From NCBI GenBank assembly GCA_030618545.1, contig JAUXDH010000010.1:1-33256 (forward strand): a DNA stretch of 33,256 nt. Reading direction: 5' to 3'. The notes under the pieces were generated by a model. The model had not been told where the DNA came from. It saw nothing but the letters and a program-made list of their open reading frames with translations, and did not search any database. This document shows, piece by piece, positions 1 through 9,013 of this stretch. A program made the position numbers and the translations under genes. This DNA comes from Chlorobiota bacterium (lineage in GTDB: Bacteria > Bacteroidota > Bacteroidia > Bacteroidales > F082). The number at the start of each line of letters is the position of its first letter. Within the stretch, counting starts at the first letter, position 1.

Positions 1-1
1 A

Positions 2-120
2 GGGGCTTATTTCCTAAATGAGATTATTACATACCAAAGGAGATTGCCAACGATTTTGAAAAACAGCGTCTGAATAGCTCAGATATCAATATTTTAGCGG
101 CACGGTCTTTTAAGAATTAA
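2..120 (+). pseudogene. 3' end of an unidentified upstream gene, apparently frameshifted
   Basis: The last 33 codons before the TAA at 118-120 read as a plausible polar C-terminus (DYYIPKEIANDFEKQ...), but that frame has a TGA at 19-21. The neighbouring frame, from base 2, reads GAYFLNE before diverging. Joining the two frames around bases 18-22 gives one continuous tail. This suggests either a natural frameshift or a sequence error at the window edge. I do not recognise the family and cannot see the rest of the gene. The CatA-like gene starts 8 bases downstream on the same strand. Confidence 0.25.
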
Positions 121-128
121 AAACCTGA

Positions 129-761
129 ATGAAACTACTTGATATAGAAAACTGGAACAGGAAAGAGCATTACGAGTTTTTCTCTCAGTTTGATGAACCG
201 TTTTTCGGGCTGGTATCAGAGATTGATTGCACCAAAGCTTATAACGCTTCAAAGGAAAACAACCATTCTTTTTTTGCCTGGTATTTGCACAAGTCCCTAA
301 TGGCTGTCAATGAGATTGAGGAGTTCAGGTACAGGATCGTTGAAAAAGAGGTTGTGATCTTTGATGAAATACATGCCTCTGCCACAATAGGCAGGGAGGA
401 TGGCACCTTCGGGGTGACCTTTGTGCCATTCAACAATAGTTTTGAAAATTTTAACCAATCACTGAAAAAGGAGATTGATGGTGTTAAAAACTCGGTTGGA
501 ATGAGATTAAATGTTCATGCACAGCGCAGTGATGTGATCCATTATTCTTCTATTCCCTGGACCAGGTTTACAGGTTTAACTCACCCAAGAAGATATGGCA
601 CCGACGAGAGTGAACCAAAGATATCATTCGGAAAGATATTCCTGAAGGATGACAGGTGGATCATGCCGGTAGCTGTTTATGTTCATCATGGTCTGGCAGA
701 TGGCTATCATGTGTCAAAGTATTTGGAAGTGTTTCAACAATTGATGGATAAACAATATTAA
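129..761 (+). CDS. Chloramphenicol acetyltransferase-like protein (CatA/type A fold)
   Basis: The 210-residue length is typical of type A chloramphenicol acetyltransferases, which form cytoplasmic trimers and move an acetyl group from acetyl-CoA to a hydroxyl. The N-terminus (IENWNRKEHYEFF) matches the family opening. The C-terminal motif HHGLADGYHV at about residues 186-195 is the family's HHxxxDG signature and contains the catalytic histidine (H187). Chromosomal CatA-like proteins of this type are common in Bacteroidota, and most have no proven link to resistance; the natural acceptor here is unknown. No mobile element or resistance cassette lies nearby. The next gene follows within about 30 bases on the same strand, so the two may be co-transcribed. 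The ATG at 129 gives the normal family N-terminus. Confidence 0.85.
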   Translation: MKLLDIENWNRKEHYEFFSQFDEPFFGLVSEIDCTKAYNASKENNHSFFAWYLHKSLMAVNEIEEFRYRIVEKEVVIFDEIHASATIGREDGTFGVTFVPFNNSFENFNQSLKKEIDGVKNSVGMRLNVHAQRSDVIHYSSIPWTRFTGLTHPRRYGTDESEPKISFGKIFLKDDRWIMPVAVYVHHGLADGYHVSKYLEVFQQLMDKQY

Positions 762-790
762 ATTTGTCAATCTTACCAATGAACCTCATT

Positions 791-2110
791 ATGGATAAAA
801 AGAAAATTTTAGTTTTAGGTGCCGGGATGGTAGTTAAACCGGCCGTAGATTATTTTTTGGATCAATGCAATTATCATGTAACTATTGCTACAAGAACCGT
901 GTCAAAAGCTCATGAGATAATAGGAGGAAGAGAAAATGCTGTTGCTATTCAATGGGATGCTACGGATTTCGTAACACTTGACAAACTGGTTCCCCAGGCC
1001 GATCTCGTAGTTAACTTCATCCCACCTGCCTTCCAGGTAGAATCAACTAAGATATGTATCAGGCACAAAAAGCATATGATACATACAGACTTTACAATTC
1101 CCGAAGTAACAGCTATGGACGGGGAGGCTAAAAAAGCAGATGTGATTATCTTAAACGAAATTGGTGAAGACCCGGGCATTGATCACATGGGTATCAAAAA
1201 GTCACTTGATGAAATAAAAAGAAAAGGAGGTAAAGTTATTAGCCTTGATTCTTATGGGGCAGGATTGCCATCATTTGAAGATAACAGGAATCCGTTTGGC
1301 TACAAGTTTTCATGGAATCCAAAAGGACTGATGAAGTCAGCAATGGCTTCCGGTGAATATATTAAGGAGGGCAAAATTATTCAGGCAACAAATCTATTTG
1401 ATCATTTCCGGCTTGTTGATCTTGAAGGGTTGGGAACATTTGAAACATATCCCAACAGAGAATGTGCAGTATATAAAGAGCCATACGAACTTGATGATGA
1501 TGTAAGTTTCTACAGGGGTTTGCTAAGATTTACAGGGTGGTGCAATACCTTAAGAAAGTTCATAAAGCTGAACCTGTTAGAATCTCAAACTGTTAATAAC
1601 TATGAGAATTTGACCTACAATGAGTTTATGAGTCACCTTGTAAACTCATCCAAAGAGGCATCTGAGGCAATTGCCGATTATTTTAATCTTGATACCAAAG
1701 ATGATTTTATTAATAGGTTAAGATGGCTGGGGTTCTTTGAAGACAAACAGATAACGTTTAATAAAGGTACGAATGTAGATGTATTGGTTGATTTGATGCT
1801 GAAAAAAATGTCGTATCAACCACATGAAAAAGACATGGCAATAATACATGATGATATTCTCGTTGACTTTAAGGGCAGAAAAGAAAAATGGTCATCAACA
1901 ATGGTAGTTAATGGGATTCCGGGAGGTGATAGTGCAATGGCCAGGACGGTTTCACTACCTGTAGCTATCGCTGCAAGATTGATCCTGGAAGGAAAAATCA
2001 CCATAAGAGGTTCGGTATTGCCTATATACAACGAGATATACAATCCCGTTCTTGAAGAACTTGAGAAGTTTGGAATAAAATATAGACACCAAAAGAGAAT
2101 GCAAAGATAA
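791..2110 (+). CDS. Saccharopine dehydrogenase family protein (saccharopine reductase, LYS9-like)
   Basis: This 439-residue cytoplasmic enzyme has an N-terminal Rossmann domain (KKILVLGAGMVVKP, residues 4-17) and a long C-terminal saccharopine dehydrogenase domain. Family landmarks include NEIGEDPGIDHM and the GAGLPSFEDNRNPFGYKFSW region. Relatives make or oxidise saccharopine, linking lysine, glutamate and aminoadipate semialdehyde. I see no lysine-ketoglutarate reductase or aminoadipate semialdehyde dehydrogenase nearby, so the direction of the pathway cannot be inferred. The ATG at 791 is chosen because it puts the dinucleotide-binding strand immediately after a short lysine-rich start, as in relatives. 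In-frame ATG at 779 and TTG at 764 are alternatives, the latter 2 bases after the preceding stop. It probably forms a two-gene unit with the acetyltransferase. Confidence 0.88.
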   Translation: MDKKKILVLGAGMVVKPAVDYFLDQCNYHVTIATRTVSKAHEIIGGRENAVAIQWDATDFVTLDKLVPQADLVVNFIPPAFQVESTKICIRHKKHMIHTDFTIPEVTAMDGEAKKADVIILNEIGEDPGIDHMGIKKSLDEIKRKGGKVISLDSYGAGLPSFEDNRNPFGYKFSWNPKGLMKSAMASGEYIKEGKIIQATNLFDHFRLVDLEGLGTFETYPNRECAVYKEPYELDDDVSFYRGLLRFTGWCNTLRKFIKLNLLESQTVNNYENLTYNEFMSHLVNSSKEASEAIADYFNLDTKDDFINRLRWLGFFEDKQITFNKGTNVDVLVDLMLKKMSYQPHEKDMAIIHDDILVDFKGRKEKWSSTMVVNGIPGGDSAMARTVSLPVAIAARLILEGKITIRGSVLPIYNEIYNPVLEELEKFGIKYRHQKRMQR

Positions 2111-2334
2111 TTCAACTCCAAATATTTTTCTGCTCAGATCCTATCTCCTAAAAATTTCTTATGGAGAAGATTGTAACTAAAATGAATTATTTTCGTCCAG
2201 TAACAAGCTGCACTTTCCTGCGATTATTTGAACTTATGAAATAGTTGTGTAAACAGCATCGGTGGTATACACAGGCGCTATAGTGAATTTCGAAGAAGGA
2301 AATGTGAGCATCAATAGTTTAACGAACAGAAAAC
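2111..2334. other. Intergenic region, no gene seen
   Basis: These 224 bases separate two same-strand genes. No coding potential, repeat or clear -33/-7 promoter pair was found. The best candidates are imperfect AT-rich matches, so no promoter is called. Confidence 0.4.
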
Positions 2335-3885
2335 ATGAAAAGAGTATATCTGTTGTCAACACTTTTTATTTTAATATCCTTTGTGCCCCTTCATTCCCAG
2401 ACAAAACCCATCCCTACAGTTTTTGATACCCTAAAAGCTGATATGGCTGACAAAGAAATAAGAGGATTGGTTCTTGACATGGATAAAAAAACGCCGCTGC
2501 CTTACGCCAACATTTATGTTCTGCACAAAAACACAGGTGCCATTACCAATGAGAAAGGACATTTCTCGATGAATATTTCGGGTCTGGAAACAACAGATAC
2601 TTTGCGTTTTCAATACATTGGCTATAAAACCAAAAAGATAACTGTTGGACAATTGGACACGACTTCCGTTGTGTATTTAAAAGAAGAGATCATTAATTTG
2701 AGTGAAACGGTCATTTTTGGAAGTGTCCCTGATCTGGTATCAATTGTAAAAAAAGTTTTGGAAAATAAAGACTCGAATTATAAACGAACGACCAGCAGGA
2801 AGCAAACCTTTATTCGTGAAAGAGAAATTGCGGATATCGTTGAATTCAAACTCAAGTATAAAAAAAGCACCATCGATGAACTGGATCGGGAAATGATTAA
2901 AACGATTGAAGAAAGAACACCGGAGCATGTTACTTCCTACACAGACTTCTTAGGTCATTTTTATTTTAACGAAAATCAAGACGATTCCGTAACAATCAAA
3001 ATCGATCCCATCCGGATGGTATCCCTTAAAGAGGAATATATTGACGACCTTAAACAATTAGAATCGATCTTTGAAAGTATCCTTGCCAATACCGGAGAAA
3101 AGGAATACTGGAAAATAAGAAGTGGAATTTTCGGGACAAAACTAGATCTTGAAGAAGAAAATGAAGAAACTAAGATTGATTCCCTGATTGAAAACCGCCG
3201 GAAACTCACTCACTACGGTCGGTATGTTAATTATCAACTCGGCTATAGTTTACTTGATGATAAAGACCAATGGGAATTCCTGCATAAAACCGGCAAATAC
3301 AAATACACGCTTGCAGGAGGTACACGGGTGAATGGAGAAGACGTTTACATTATTGATTTTGAACCTGACAATAGTGGCTTATACGTAGGCAGAATGTATA
3401 TCGCAATAAATACATTTGCTTTGATCAGGGCGGATTACGAATATGCGCCGGACAAAACCGGCACAGATTTCCATCTTTTAGGCGTTGGATATACAGAAAA
3501 TCAGTTTAGCGGTTCAATCTATTTTGAAAAGAAAGACAATAATTATTTGTTGAAGTATTTCTCTAACAGAACTGGTTCCAATGCCACTATCGACAGAAAT
3601 CTTGCTCTGTTAAAAAAAAGAAAAAGATTCCTGTTCGACAAAAAACTTAATGAGTTAAAAGTGGGTATCAATCTCTCTGTTAAAATGGAAGAATCGATTG
3701 AATATTTGGTTTTGGATGACATGGACATTTCGGATACTCAATTTGCAGGGTTTAAACAAAAGAAACATATGGAAGTCATCTATGTTGATCAGTTTGACGA
3801 AAACCTGTGGAGAGGTTACTCCATCATTGAACCCACCCAACAAATGAAGGAATATAAAAAGCAGGAAGTGAATTATGGTGAATGA
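2335..3885 (+). CDS. Exported protein with CarboxypepD-reg-like domain (function unknown)
   Basis: This 516-residue protein begins with a signal peptide (residues 1 to about 22, hydrophobic core LLSTLFILISFVPL, cleavage near HSQ). A carboxypeptidase D regulatory-like beta-sandwich follows at about residues 40-125 (EIRGLVLDMDKKTPLPYANIYV, NEKGHFSMN, YIGYKTKKI). This is the small domain often found at the N-terminus of Bacteroidota outer-membrane proteins. The remaining roughly 390 residues are mixed and charged, with tyrosine/aspartate-rich strands towards the end (YIIDFEPDNSGLYVGRMYI, LIRADYEYAPDKTG) like periplasmic or outer-membrane proteins of the DUF5686-type group. There is no lipobox and no T9SS tail. 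It stands alone, ending in a shared convergent region with the regulator downstream. The exact role is unknown. Confidence 0.8.
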   Translation: MKRVYLLSTLFILISFVPLHSQTKPIPTVFDTLKADMADKEIRGLVLDMDKKTPLPYANIYVLHKNTGAITNEKGHFSMNISGLETTDTLRFQYIGYKTKKITVGQLDTTSVVYLKEEIINLSETVIFGSVPDLVSIVKKVLENKDSNYKRTTSRKQTFIREREIADIVEFKLKYKKSTIDELDREMIKTIEERTPEHVTSYTDFLGHFYFNENQDDSVTIKIDPIRMVSLKEEYIDDLKQLESIFESILANTGEKEYWKIRSGIFGTKLDLEEENEETKIDSLIENRRKLTHYGRYVNYQLGYSLLDDKDQWEFLHKTGKYKYTLAGGTRVNGEDVYIIDFEPDNSGLYVGRMYIAINTFALIRADYEYAPDKTGTDFHLLGVGYTENQFSGSIYFEKKDNNYLLKYFSNRTGSNATIDRNLALLKKRKRFLFDKKLNELKVGINLSVKMEESIEYLVLDDMDISDTQFAGFKQKKHMEVIYVDQFDENLWRGYSIIEPTQQMKEYKKQEVNYGE

Positions 3886-3920
3886 TTTATTGCAGGATAT
3901 TAAAGGTGATTCTTCAAAAT

Positions 3921-3944
3921 GAATAAACAATAAGGGGTTTATTC
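3921..3944. terminator. Hairpin between convergent genes, possible bidirectional terminator
   Basis: An 8-bp perfect inverted repeat (GAATAAAC/GTTTATTC) surrounds an 8-base loop, in the 69-base gap between convergent stop codons. On the minus strand it is followed by ATTTTG, a weak U-tract. On the plus strand no immediate T-run follows. Position favours a terminator, but the stem is AT-rich, so strength is doubtful. Confidence 0.4.
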
Positions 3945-3954
3945 ACGGACAGTT

Positions 3955-6018
3955 TTATAGGATTAATCCTTTCTCCTCAAGAGAAGCCTTAAACTGATTA
4001 TGACTATTCCAGAATTTGATTTCCAAGTCATTAAATAACTTCTTGAATTCAGGAAGGTCTTTAATATTATCCATTAAAGGATCGATTTCTAAAAATAGAA
4101 TTATCCAGTAATGATAATTGTCTTGTTGCGAAAACAACTTCATTCGTTCAATCGCTTTTTCTGTGTCTCCTTTGTAAGAATAATAAGCTGCGAGACTTAG
4201 ATCTTTATAGATTGATTTATCGTTTTCAGCATATTCCTTAAAATTCAGCAGATATTTTTCAGATTCCTCTGCTAATCCCATCCTGGATAGCACGACTGCA
4301 ATTTTTGCATCTTCGCCTCTGTAAATATCCAGATTAAGCGCTTCCTTAATCTCTATAAATCTTTTATAATAAACATAAGCACTTTCATAATCCCTCATGA
4401 AATAACAAATCTTCCCAACTTCCTGAACGATATCCAACCTGTTGGTATCTTTATCAAGTGCTACAATCAAAAGTTCTTTTGTTCGCCTGAGATCCCTATT
4501 CTTAGCAAACAGGATATAGGCTTTTACATATTCTGAATATAGATTTTCCGGATAATATTCCAATGACTTGTTAATGTACTTCTCAGCTTCATTAACAAAA
4601 CCGGATTGTATAAACGCATTGCTTATGTGTAAATAAATAAAGCTTGTTGTAATTGAATCATATGCTCCGATATCTAACCGAATCCCCTTAAGTGCGTATT
4701 CCAGGTATTTCTCTGTATTGGGAAGATGATTTACATAAAGGTCAACCAGAAAAACATAGACGAGGTCATAATTCGGGTTGTACTCGAGTGCCTTCTCAAG
4801 ATAAGGTACAGCCAATTCATATTCTTCACTATTCATATAAAACAAGGCCTTCGCAATTAAACTCTGGGGCAACTGCGAATCGAATAATAATGCGTTATCA
4901 GCGTAATAATTAATCTGCGAAGCATATTTCTTTTCAGCCTTGTGCTCATCCATAAGGTAATAAGCTATTGCAATAGCTGCATATGCGCGTGCAAATTCAT
5001 TATCATGTTCTATTGCCTTTTTAAAATATTGAATTGCTTCTTCCAGCTTGTCACGCTCCGGTTTATTCAGTAAATCAAGCCCTTTTAAAAAATAGTCATA
5101 GGCAACGAGGTCATCGGTCGGGGCTTTGTTGATCCTTTCTTCTTCTTCCGGTGTGATGATAACCTCTATTTTATCCGTAATGTTTTTTGCAACTTCCTTC
5201 TGCAGCTTAAAAATATCTATTGCATCCCTGTTGTATTGTTCAGCCCACAAATGGTTATCGCCTGGCGCTTCAATCAATTGAACGTTGAGTAGAATTTGAT
5301 CTCCAATTTTTTGGCCGCTGCCTTCTACAAAATAATGCACATCCAACTCCCTCGCTATTTCTGATATTGTTTTCGGGTTGTTTCGGTACTTTTCAACGGA
5401 GGTCCTGCTGATCACCCTTAGATCTTCAATTTTTTGAAGATTATTCAGTATTGATTCCATCAGTCCATTAATTATATGAACGTTGGTTGAATCATTACTA
5501 TCGTTCTTGAATGGTAAAACTGCAATTGATTTTTCAAGTTTATTATTTTTGGATGAAAATGGCTTAAAAATAAAGATGAGCACAATTGTCAGTAAAACAA
5601 TCAGAATAGTTGCTCCAATCAATTCTATCGTTCTTTTTTTCTTAGGCTGGTCATTTTGAACGGAATCACTTTCGCCAAGATCTCTTTTCCCAACCTCCCC
5701 TGGCGGGTATCCATAATAATCGTGGAAACATTTGATGAAATAGGATGTGCTGTTAAAACCAACCTTAAAGGATACCTCTGAAACATTTGAGGAAGCCTGC
5801 CTCAACAATTCCATTGCATTTTGCAAACGTACTTGCCGGATAAACTGACTGGCGGATAAATTGGTTAACTTTTTTATTTTACGAAGCAGGTTGGACCGGC
5901 TCATTCCTATTTCACGTGCAAGCTCAGATACTCCGAACTGCTCATTGGATATATTCTCCTCTATAATTTCTGTGATCTTGCTTAAAAAATCATTCTTATT
6001 GGAGTGAGCATCTGGCAT
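3955..6018 (-). CDS. Membrane-anchored AraC-type HTH regulator with TolB-like and TPR domains
   Basis: The 687-residue protein has four visible parts. An AraC/XylS helix-turn-helix pair lies at residues 10-108 (FGVSELAREIGMSRSNLLRKIKKLTN and the second-helix signature VSFKVGFNSTSYFIKCFHDYYGYPPGE). A single membrane helix lies at about 132-152 after a KKKR stop-transfer cluster. A TolB-N/FlgO-like domain lies at about 163-287 (SIAVLPFKNDS, YFVEGSGQKIGDQILLNVQLI, LWAEQYNRD). Multiple TPR repeats fill about 300-680. The layout predicts a cytoplasmic DNA-binding end and a periplasmic sensor, that is, a one-component transmembrane regulator. It is divergent from the acyltransferase-ankyrin gene across a 218-base intergenic region, which makes that gene its most likely target (inference). 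The start at 6018 gives a normal HTH N-terminus. Confidence 0.88.
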   Translation of the reverse strand: MPDAHSNKNDFLSKITEIIEENISNEQFGVSELAREIGMSRSNLLRKIKKLTNLSASQFIRQVRLQNAMELLRQASSNVSEVSFKVGFNSTSYFIKCFHDYYGYPPGEVGKRDLGESDSVQNDQPKKKRTIELIGATILIVLLTIVLIFIFKPFSSKNNKLEKSIAVLPFKNDSNDSTNVHIINGLMESILNNLQKIEDLRVISRTSVEKYRNNPKTISEIARELDVHYFVEGSGQKIGDQILLNVQLIEAPGDNHLWAEQYNRDAIDIFKLQKEVAKNITDKIEVIITPEEEERINKAPTDDLVAYDYFLKGLDLLNKPERDKLEEAIQYFKKAIEHDNEFARAYAAIAIAYYLMDEHKAEKKYASQINYYADNALLFDSQLPQSLIAKALFYMNSEEYELAVPYLEKALEYNPNYDLVYVFLVDLYVNHLPNTEKYLEYALKGIRLDIGAYDSITTSFIYLHISNAFIQSGFVNEAEKYINKSLEYYPENLYSEYVKAYILFAKNRDLRRTKELLIVALDKDTNRLDIVQEVGKICYFMRDYESAYVYYKRFIEIKEALNLDIYRGEDAKIAVVLSRMGLAEESEKYLLNFKEYAENDKSIYKDLSLAAYYSYKGDTEKAIERMKLFSQQDNYHYWIILFLEIDPLMDNIKDLPEFKKLFNDLEIKFWNSHNQFKASLEEKGLIL

Positions 6019-6236
6019 TGTTGTGAATGGTTAAATCGAACTTAGCAATTCATTGCAAAAGATAAGAATAATGAAGAAAGATACAACCGTTGCGTCATAA
6101 TTTATACCCATGCAACATAATTATTAAAAGATCGACAAACTTGATATAATTGACCTCATAGTTGATTAGTGGTGCATCATGGCCTGACGGACCTTTACAC
6201 CATGGAAAAAATGTCAAACTTTAAAACTATGAAATC
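6019..6236. promoter_or_regulatory. Divergent regulatory region between HTH-TPR regulator and acyltransferase
   Basis: These 218 AT-rich bases separate divergent start codons, so they must hold promoters for both genes. I see imperfect -7-like boxes: TATCTTTTG on the minus strand (one extra T relative to TAnnTTTG) and TATAATTG near 6144 on the plus strand (one mismatch). No convincing operator repeat was found. The region is called from gene arrangement rather than from a clean motif. Confidence 0.45.
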
Positions 6237-7955
6237 ATGAAAACAAGAATTTATTTTTTAGACAACTTAAGAACATTTCTGATTTTCTTAGTGGTTGTAA
6301 TTCACGCAGGACTCGTTTATGAACCTGTACTGGAAAACACCTGGATAGTAGTTGATCCTGTTAAAAGCAACTCAATCGGATTAATACGAATGTATCTGGA
6401 CTTGTTCGTTATGTTCATTATTTTCTTCATCTCAGGTTATTTCATATCTGATTCATTAAAAAGCAAAAGCAGTTGGGATTTTATCAAATCCAAATCCAAA
6501 AGGATAATGCTACCATGGTTGGTAGCCGTATTAACCCTGATCCCTGCCTATAAAGCAATATTTCTTTATTCAAGGGGCTTGCCCCAGGAAGAATGGTATA
6601 CCTATTTTCATTTATTCCAGAGAGCAGGAACTGTTTTAAGCTTTTTTGCCAATAATCCGGCCCAAAGCTGGTTGTGGTTTCTGCCTGTTCTATTTCTGTT
6701 CCAGGTTTTGTATCTGGTCATGTCCAAAACCAATTTGCTACGCTTTAAAATTTCTTTAAAAACCGGTGTCATTTTAACCTTTATCATCGGTTTAATTTAT
6801 AGTCTGGTCATTTCATATGCCGACCTTAGAGGTTGGTTTCATTCACCACTTCTTCATTTTCAAAGAGAACGGCTGCTGGTTTATTTTCTGGCTTTTCTTT
6901 TGGGTTCTTTATGCTACAAACTCAAAGTATTCGAATCAAACTATAAAAACAGGAAGGTTTATATTTTATCAAATGTAGTGTTAACAATCGCATTGTCAGT
7001 TTTCACTGTGGTAGCCCTGAATTTCTTTTTCAATATGGTTGAACCCGGAAGAAATTATTTTTTTATTTCAGAGTCGGTTGACAGGGTTCTTTATTACACA
7101 TCTGTTCTCCTGTCGATGTTAAGCTTCCTGTACATTTTTATTCATGTTTTCAGGTTCAATTTCAACAAAAGAAACGACTTAATGCTTCAACTAAATAAAA
7201 ACTCTTATTCCGTATATATCATTCATATGATCGTCATGGGACTGATTGCCCTGATCCTGGTAAGCATACCCCTCCCTGCTATGGTTAAATTGCTGGTTCT
7301 GACAATCCTGACTTTTGCTGTCAGCAATATCCTTGTGTACGCCTACAACCATTTATTTAAGAGTACCATTGGTCTGAGGATTATGAAAGTTGCATCAATT
7401 GCTGTAGTTCTTTTTGCCATAGTGTACTTCGGAAGTAGTGCGAAAAGAATCACTGATAATGAACCTGCAAAGGTTTCACAAACAAACCAATCACAACCTG
7501 TTGTAGGACTCCACATGGCAGTTATACAGGGTAACCTGGAAGCCATCAGGCAACACATACAAGTTGGGTCGGACCTTGATCAAAGTGAGCCATCGGGTGG
7601 TTCCAGCCCTTTGATCACTGCAGCAGTATTTGGGAAAACCGAGGCGGCTTTGGTTTTGATAGAAGCCGGTGCAGATGTGAATTTCAAAAATTATGAGGGA
7701 TCAACTCCCCTTCACACTGCTGCTTTTTTTTGCCGCATGGAAATTGTCGAAACTCTGATAACCAATGGCGCTGATGCAACCATAAAGAACAATGCCGGAT
7801 CCACTGCTTTGGGATCGGTTACAGTTCCTTTCGAAGCTGTAGAAGGAATTTACGATTTCTTCGGAAGTACCCTTGGCCCACTGGGATTGGAACTGGACTA
7901 CGAGCAGATCAAGAAGACCCGCCCTAAGATAGCAGAGATGCTGCGTGAGAATTAA
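6237..7955 (+). CDS. Acyltransferase 3 family membrane protein fused to C-terminal ankyrin repeats
   Basis: Residues 1 to about 375 form a multi-pass acyltransferase 3 domain. It opens with the family signature (YFLDNLRTFLIFLVVVIHAG, containing the conserved helix-1 histidine H23) and has about ten hydrophobic helices. Such enzymes O-acylate sugars or other envelope molecules. An extra membrane helix (about 384-400) leads to ankyrin repeats at about 421-525 (GLHMAVIQGNLEAIRQHI, SPLITAAVFGKTEAALVLI, GSTPLHTAAFFCRMEIVETLI) and a short helical tail. The fusion is continuous in one frame with no stop. Ankyrin repeats normally bind proteins, so the tail may recruit or regulate a partner. The divergent HTH-TPR gene is the likely regulator. 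The substrate cannot be read from sequence. The ATG at 6237 places the first helix correctly. Confidence 0.88.
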   Translation: MKTRIYFLDNLRTFLIFLVVVIHAGLVYEPVLENTWIVVDPVKSNSIGLIRMYLDLFVMFIIFFISGYFISDSLKSKSSWDFIKSKSKRIMLPWLVAVLTLIPAYKAIFLYSRGLPQEEWYTYFHLFQRAGTVLSFFANNPAQSWLWFLPVLFLFQVLYLVMSKTNLLRFKISLKTGVILTFIIGLIYSLVISYADLRGWFHSPLLHFQRERLLVYFLAFLLGSLCYKLKVFESNYKNRKVYILSNVVLTIALSVFTVVALNFFFNMVEPGRNYFFISESVDRVLYYTSVLLSMLSFLYIFIHVFRFNFNKRNDLMLQLNKNSYSVYIIHMIVMGLIALILVSIPLPAMVKLLVLTILTFAVSNILVYAYNHLFKSTIGLRIMKVASIAVVLFAIVYFGSSAKRITDNEPAKVSQTNQSQPVVGLHMAVIQGNLEAIRQHIQVGSDLDQSEPSGGSSPLITAAVFGKTEAALVLIEAGADVNFKNYEGSTPLHTAAFFCRMEIVETLITNGADATIKNNAGSTALGSVTVPFEAVEGIYDFFGSTLGPLGLELDYEQIKKTRPKIAEMLREN

Positions 7956-8038
7956 TACTCTTTTATTGTTTTCAGTAATGAGAAGAAGAGAAAGTTCAAT
8001 ACTTTTATAGAACCAATCCAGAATTAATAGATGCCGCA

Positions 8039-9007
8039 ATGAAAGCAATTGTATACACACGATACGGATCACCGGATGTCCTTCAACTTAAAGAGGTAGA
8101 TAGACCTGTTCCGAAAGACGATGAAGTGTTGATTAGAGTATTTGCGGTTACCGTTAACAGGTCAGATTGTGCCATGCTCACGGCGAAACCATTTATTATG
8201 CGGTTTATGATTGGCTTCTTCAAACCAAAAAAGCAGATTCTCGGAACCGATTTTGCCGGTAAGATTGAAGCTATTGGAAAAAATATTTCATCGTTCAAAG
8301 TCGGGGATAATGTTTTTGGATTTGATGATGGTGGTTTACTTTCCCACGCTGAATACATGACACTTTCGGAAGACAATGCAATTTCAACCATGCCTGATAG
8401 CATATCCTATGAGCAAGCTGCTGCCAGCATAGAAGGTGCACATTATGCATATAATTTTATCAATAAAGTAGAGTTGAAAGGTGGAGATAAAGTGCTCGTT
8501 AATGGTGCCACAGGAGCAATCGGTTCTGCCATGGTTCAGCTTTTAAAATATTTTGGTGCAGATGTGACTGCCGTGTGCAACACAATAAACATTGAATTAA
8601 TAAAATCGATAGGTGCCGGTAAAGTAATTGATTATACCAAAGAGGACTTCACTAAAACTGATGGAAAATATCATTTTGTTTTCGATGCAGTTGGCAAAAG
8701 CACATATGGAAAGTGCAAACCATTGTTATTACCCAGAGGTGTGTATATTTCGTCTGAATTAGGTCCTATGGCCCAAAATCTTTTCTTTGCCATTTTAACA
8801 CCGATACCTGGAGGGAAAAAAGTCATATTTCCATACCCTGCTGATCGCAGAGGAAGTGTGCTTTTGATGAAAAAACTCATTGAAGAAGGAAAGTTCAAAG
8901 CCGTTATTGACAGAACATATTCATTGGACAAGGTTGCAGACGCTTTTACTTATGTTTTAACAGGTCAGAAAACCGGTAATGTTGTATTAAAGATATCAGA
9001 CTCATGA
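8039..9007 (+). CDS. Zinc-less MDR family NAD(P)-dependent oxidoreductase (quinone oxidoreductase-like)
   Basis: The 322-residue enzyme has a GroES-like N-terminal domain (AIVYTRYGSPDVLQLKEV, residues 3-20) and a Rossmann domain with NGATGAIGSA at residues 155-164. The catalytic zinc ligands of alcohol dehydrogenases are absent: the segment around residue 40 reads NRSDCAML where zinc enzymes have a Cys-Gly-Ser/Thr-Asp pattern. The structural-zinc cysteine loop is also missing. This places it with quinone oxidoreductase/enone-reductase type MDR proteins, which reduce alpha,beta-unsaturated carbonyls or quinones with NAD(P)H. It is followed 6 bases later by a decayed AlkA fragment. The substrate is unknown. 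Confidence 0.87.
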   Translation: MKAIVYTRYGSPDVLQLKEVDRPVPKDDEVLIRVFAVTVNRSDCAMLTAKPFIMRFMIGFFKPKKQILGTDFAGKIEAIGKNISSFKVGDNVFGFDDGGLLSHAEYMTLSEDNAISTMPDSISYEQAAASIEGAHYAYNFINKVELKGGDKVLVNGATGAIGSAMVQLLKYFGADVTAVCNTINIELIKSIGAGKVIDYTKEDFTKTDGKYHFVFDAVGKSTYGKCKPLLLPRGVYISSELGPMAQNLFFAILTPIPGGKKVIFPYPADRRGSVLLMKKLIEEGKFKAVIDRTYSLDKVADAFTYVLTGQKTGNVVLKISDS

Positions 9008-9013
9008 AAGCAA

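Noticed and set aside
129-761. A mobile chloramphenicol-resistance gene
   Set aside because: No insertion sequence, integron or base-composition change nearby, and the gene appears coupled to a metabolic gene; a chromosomal CatA-like acetyltransferase is more likely.
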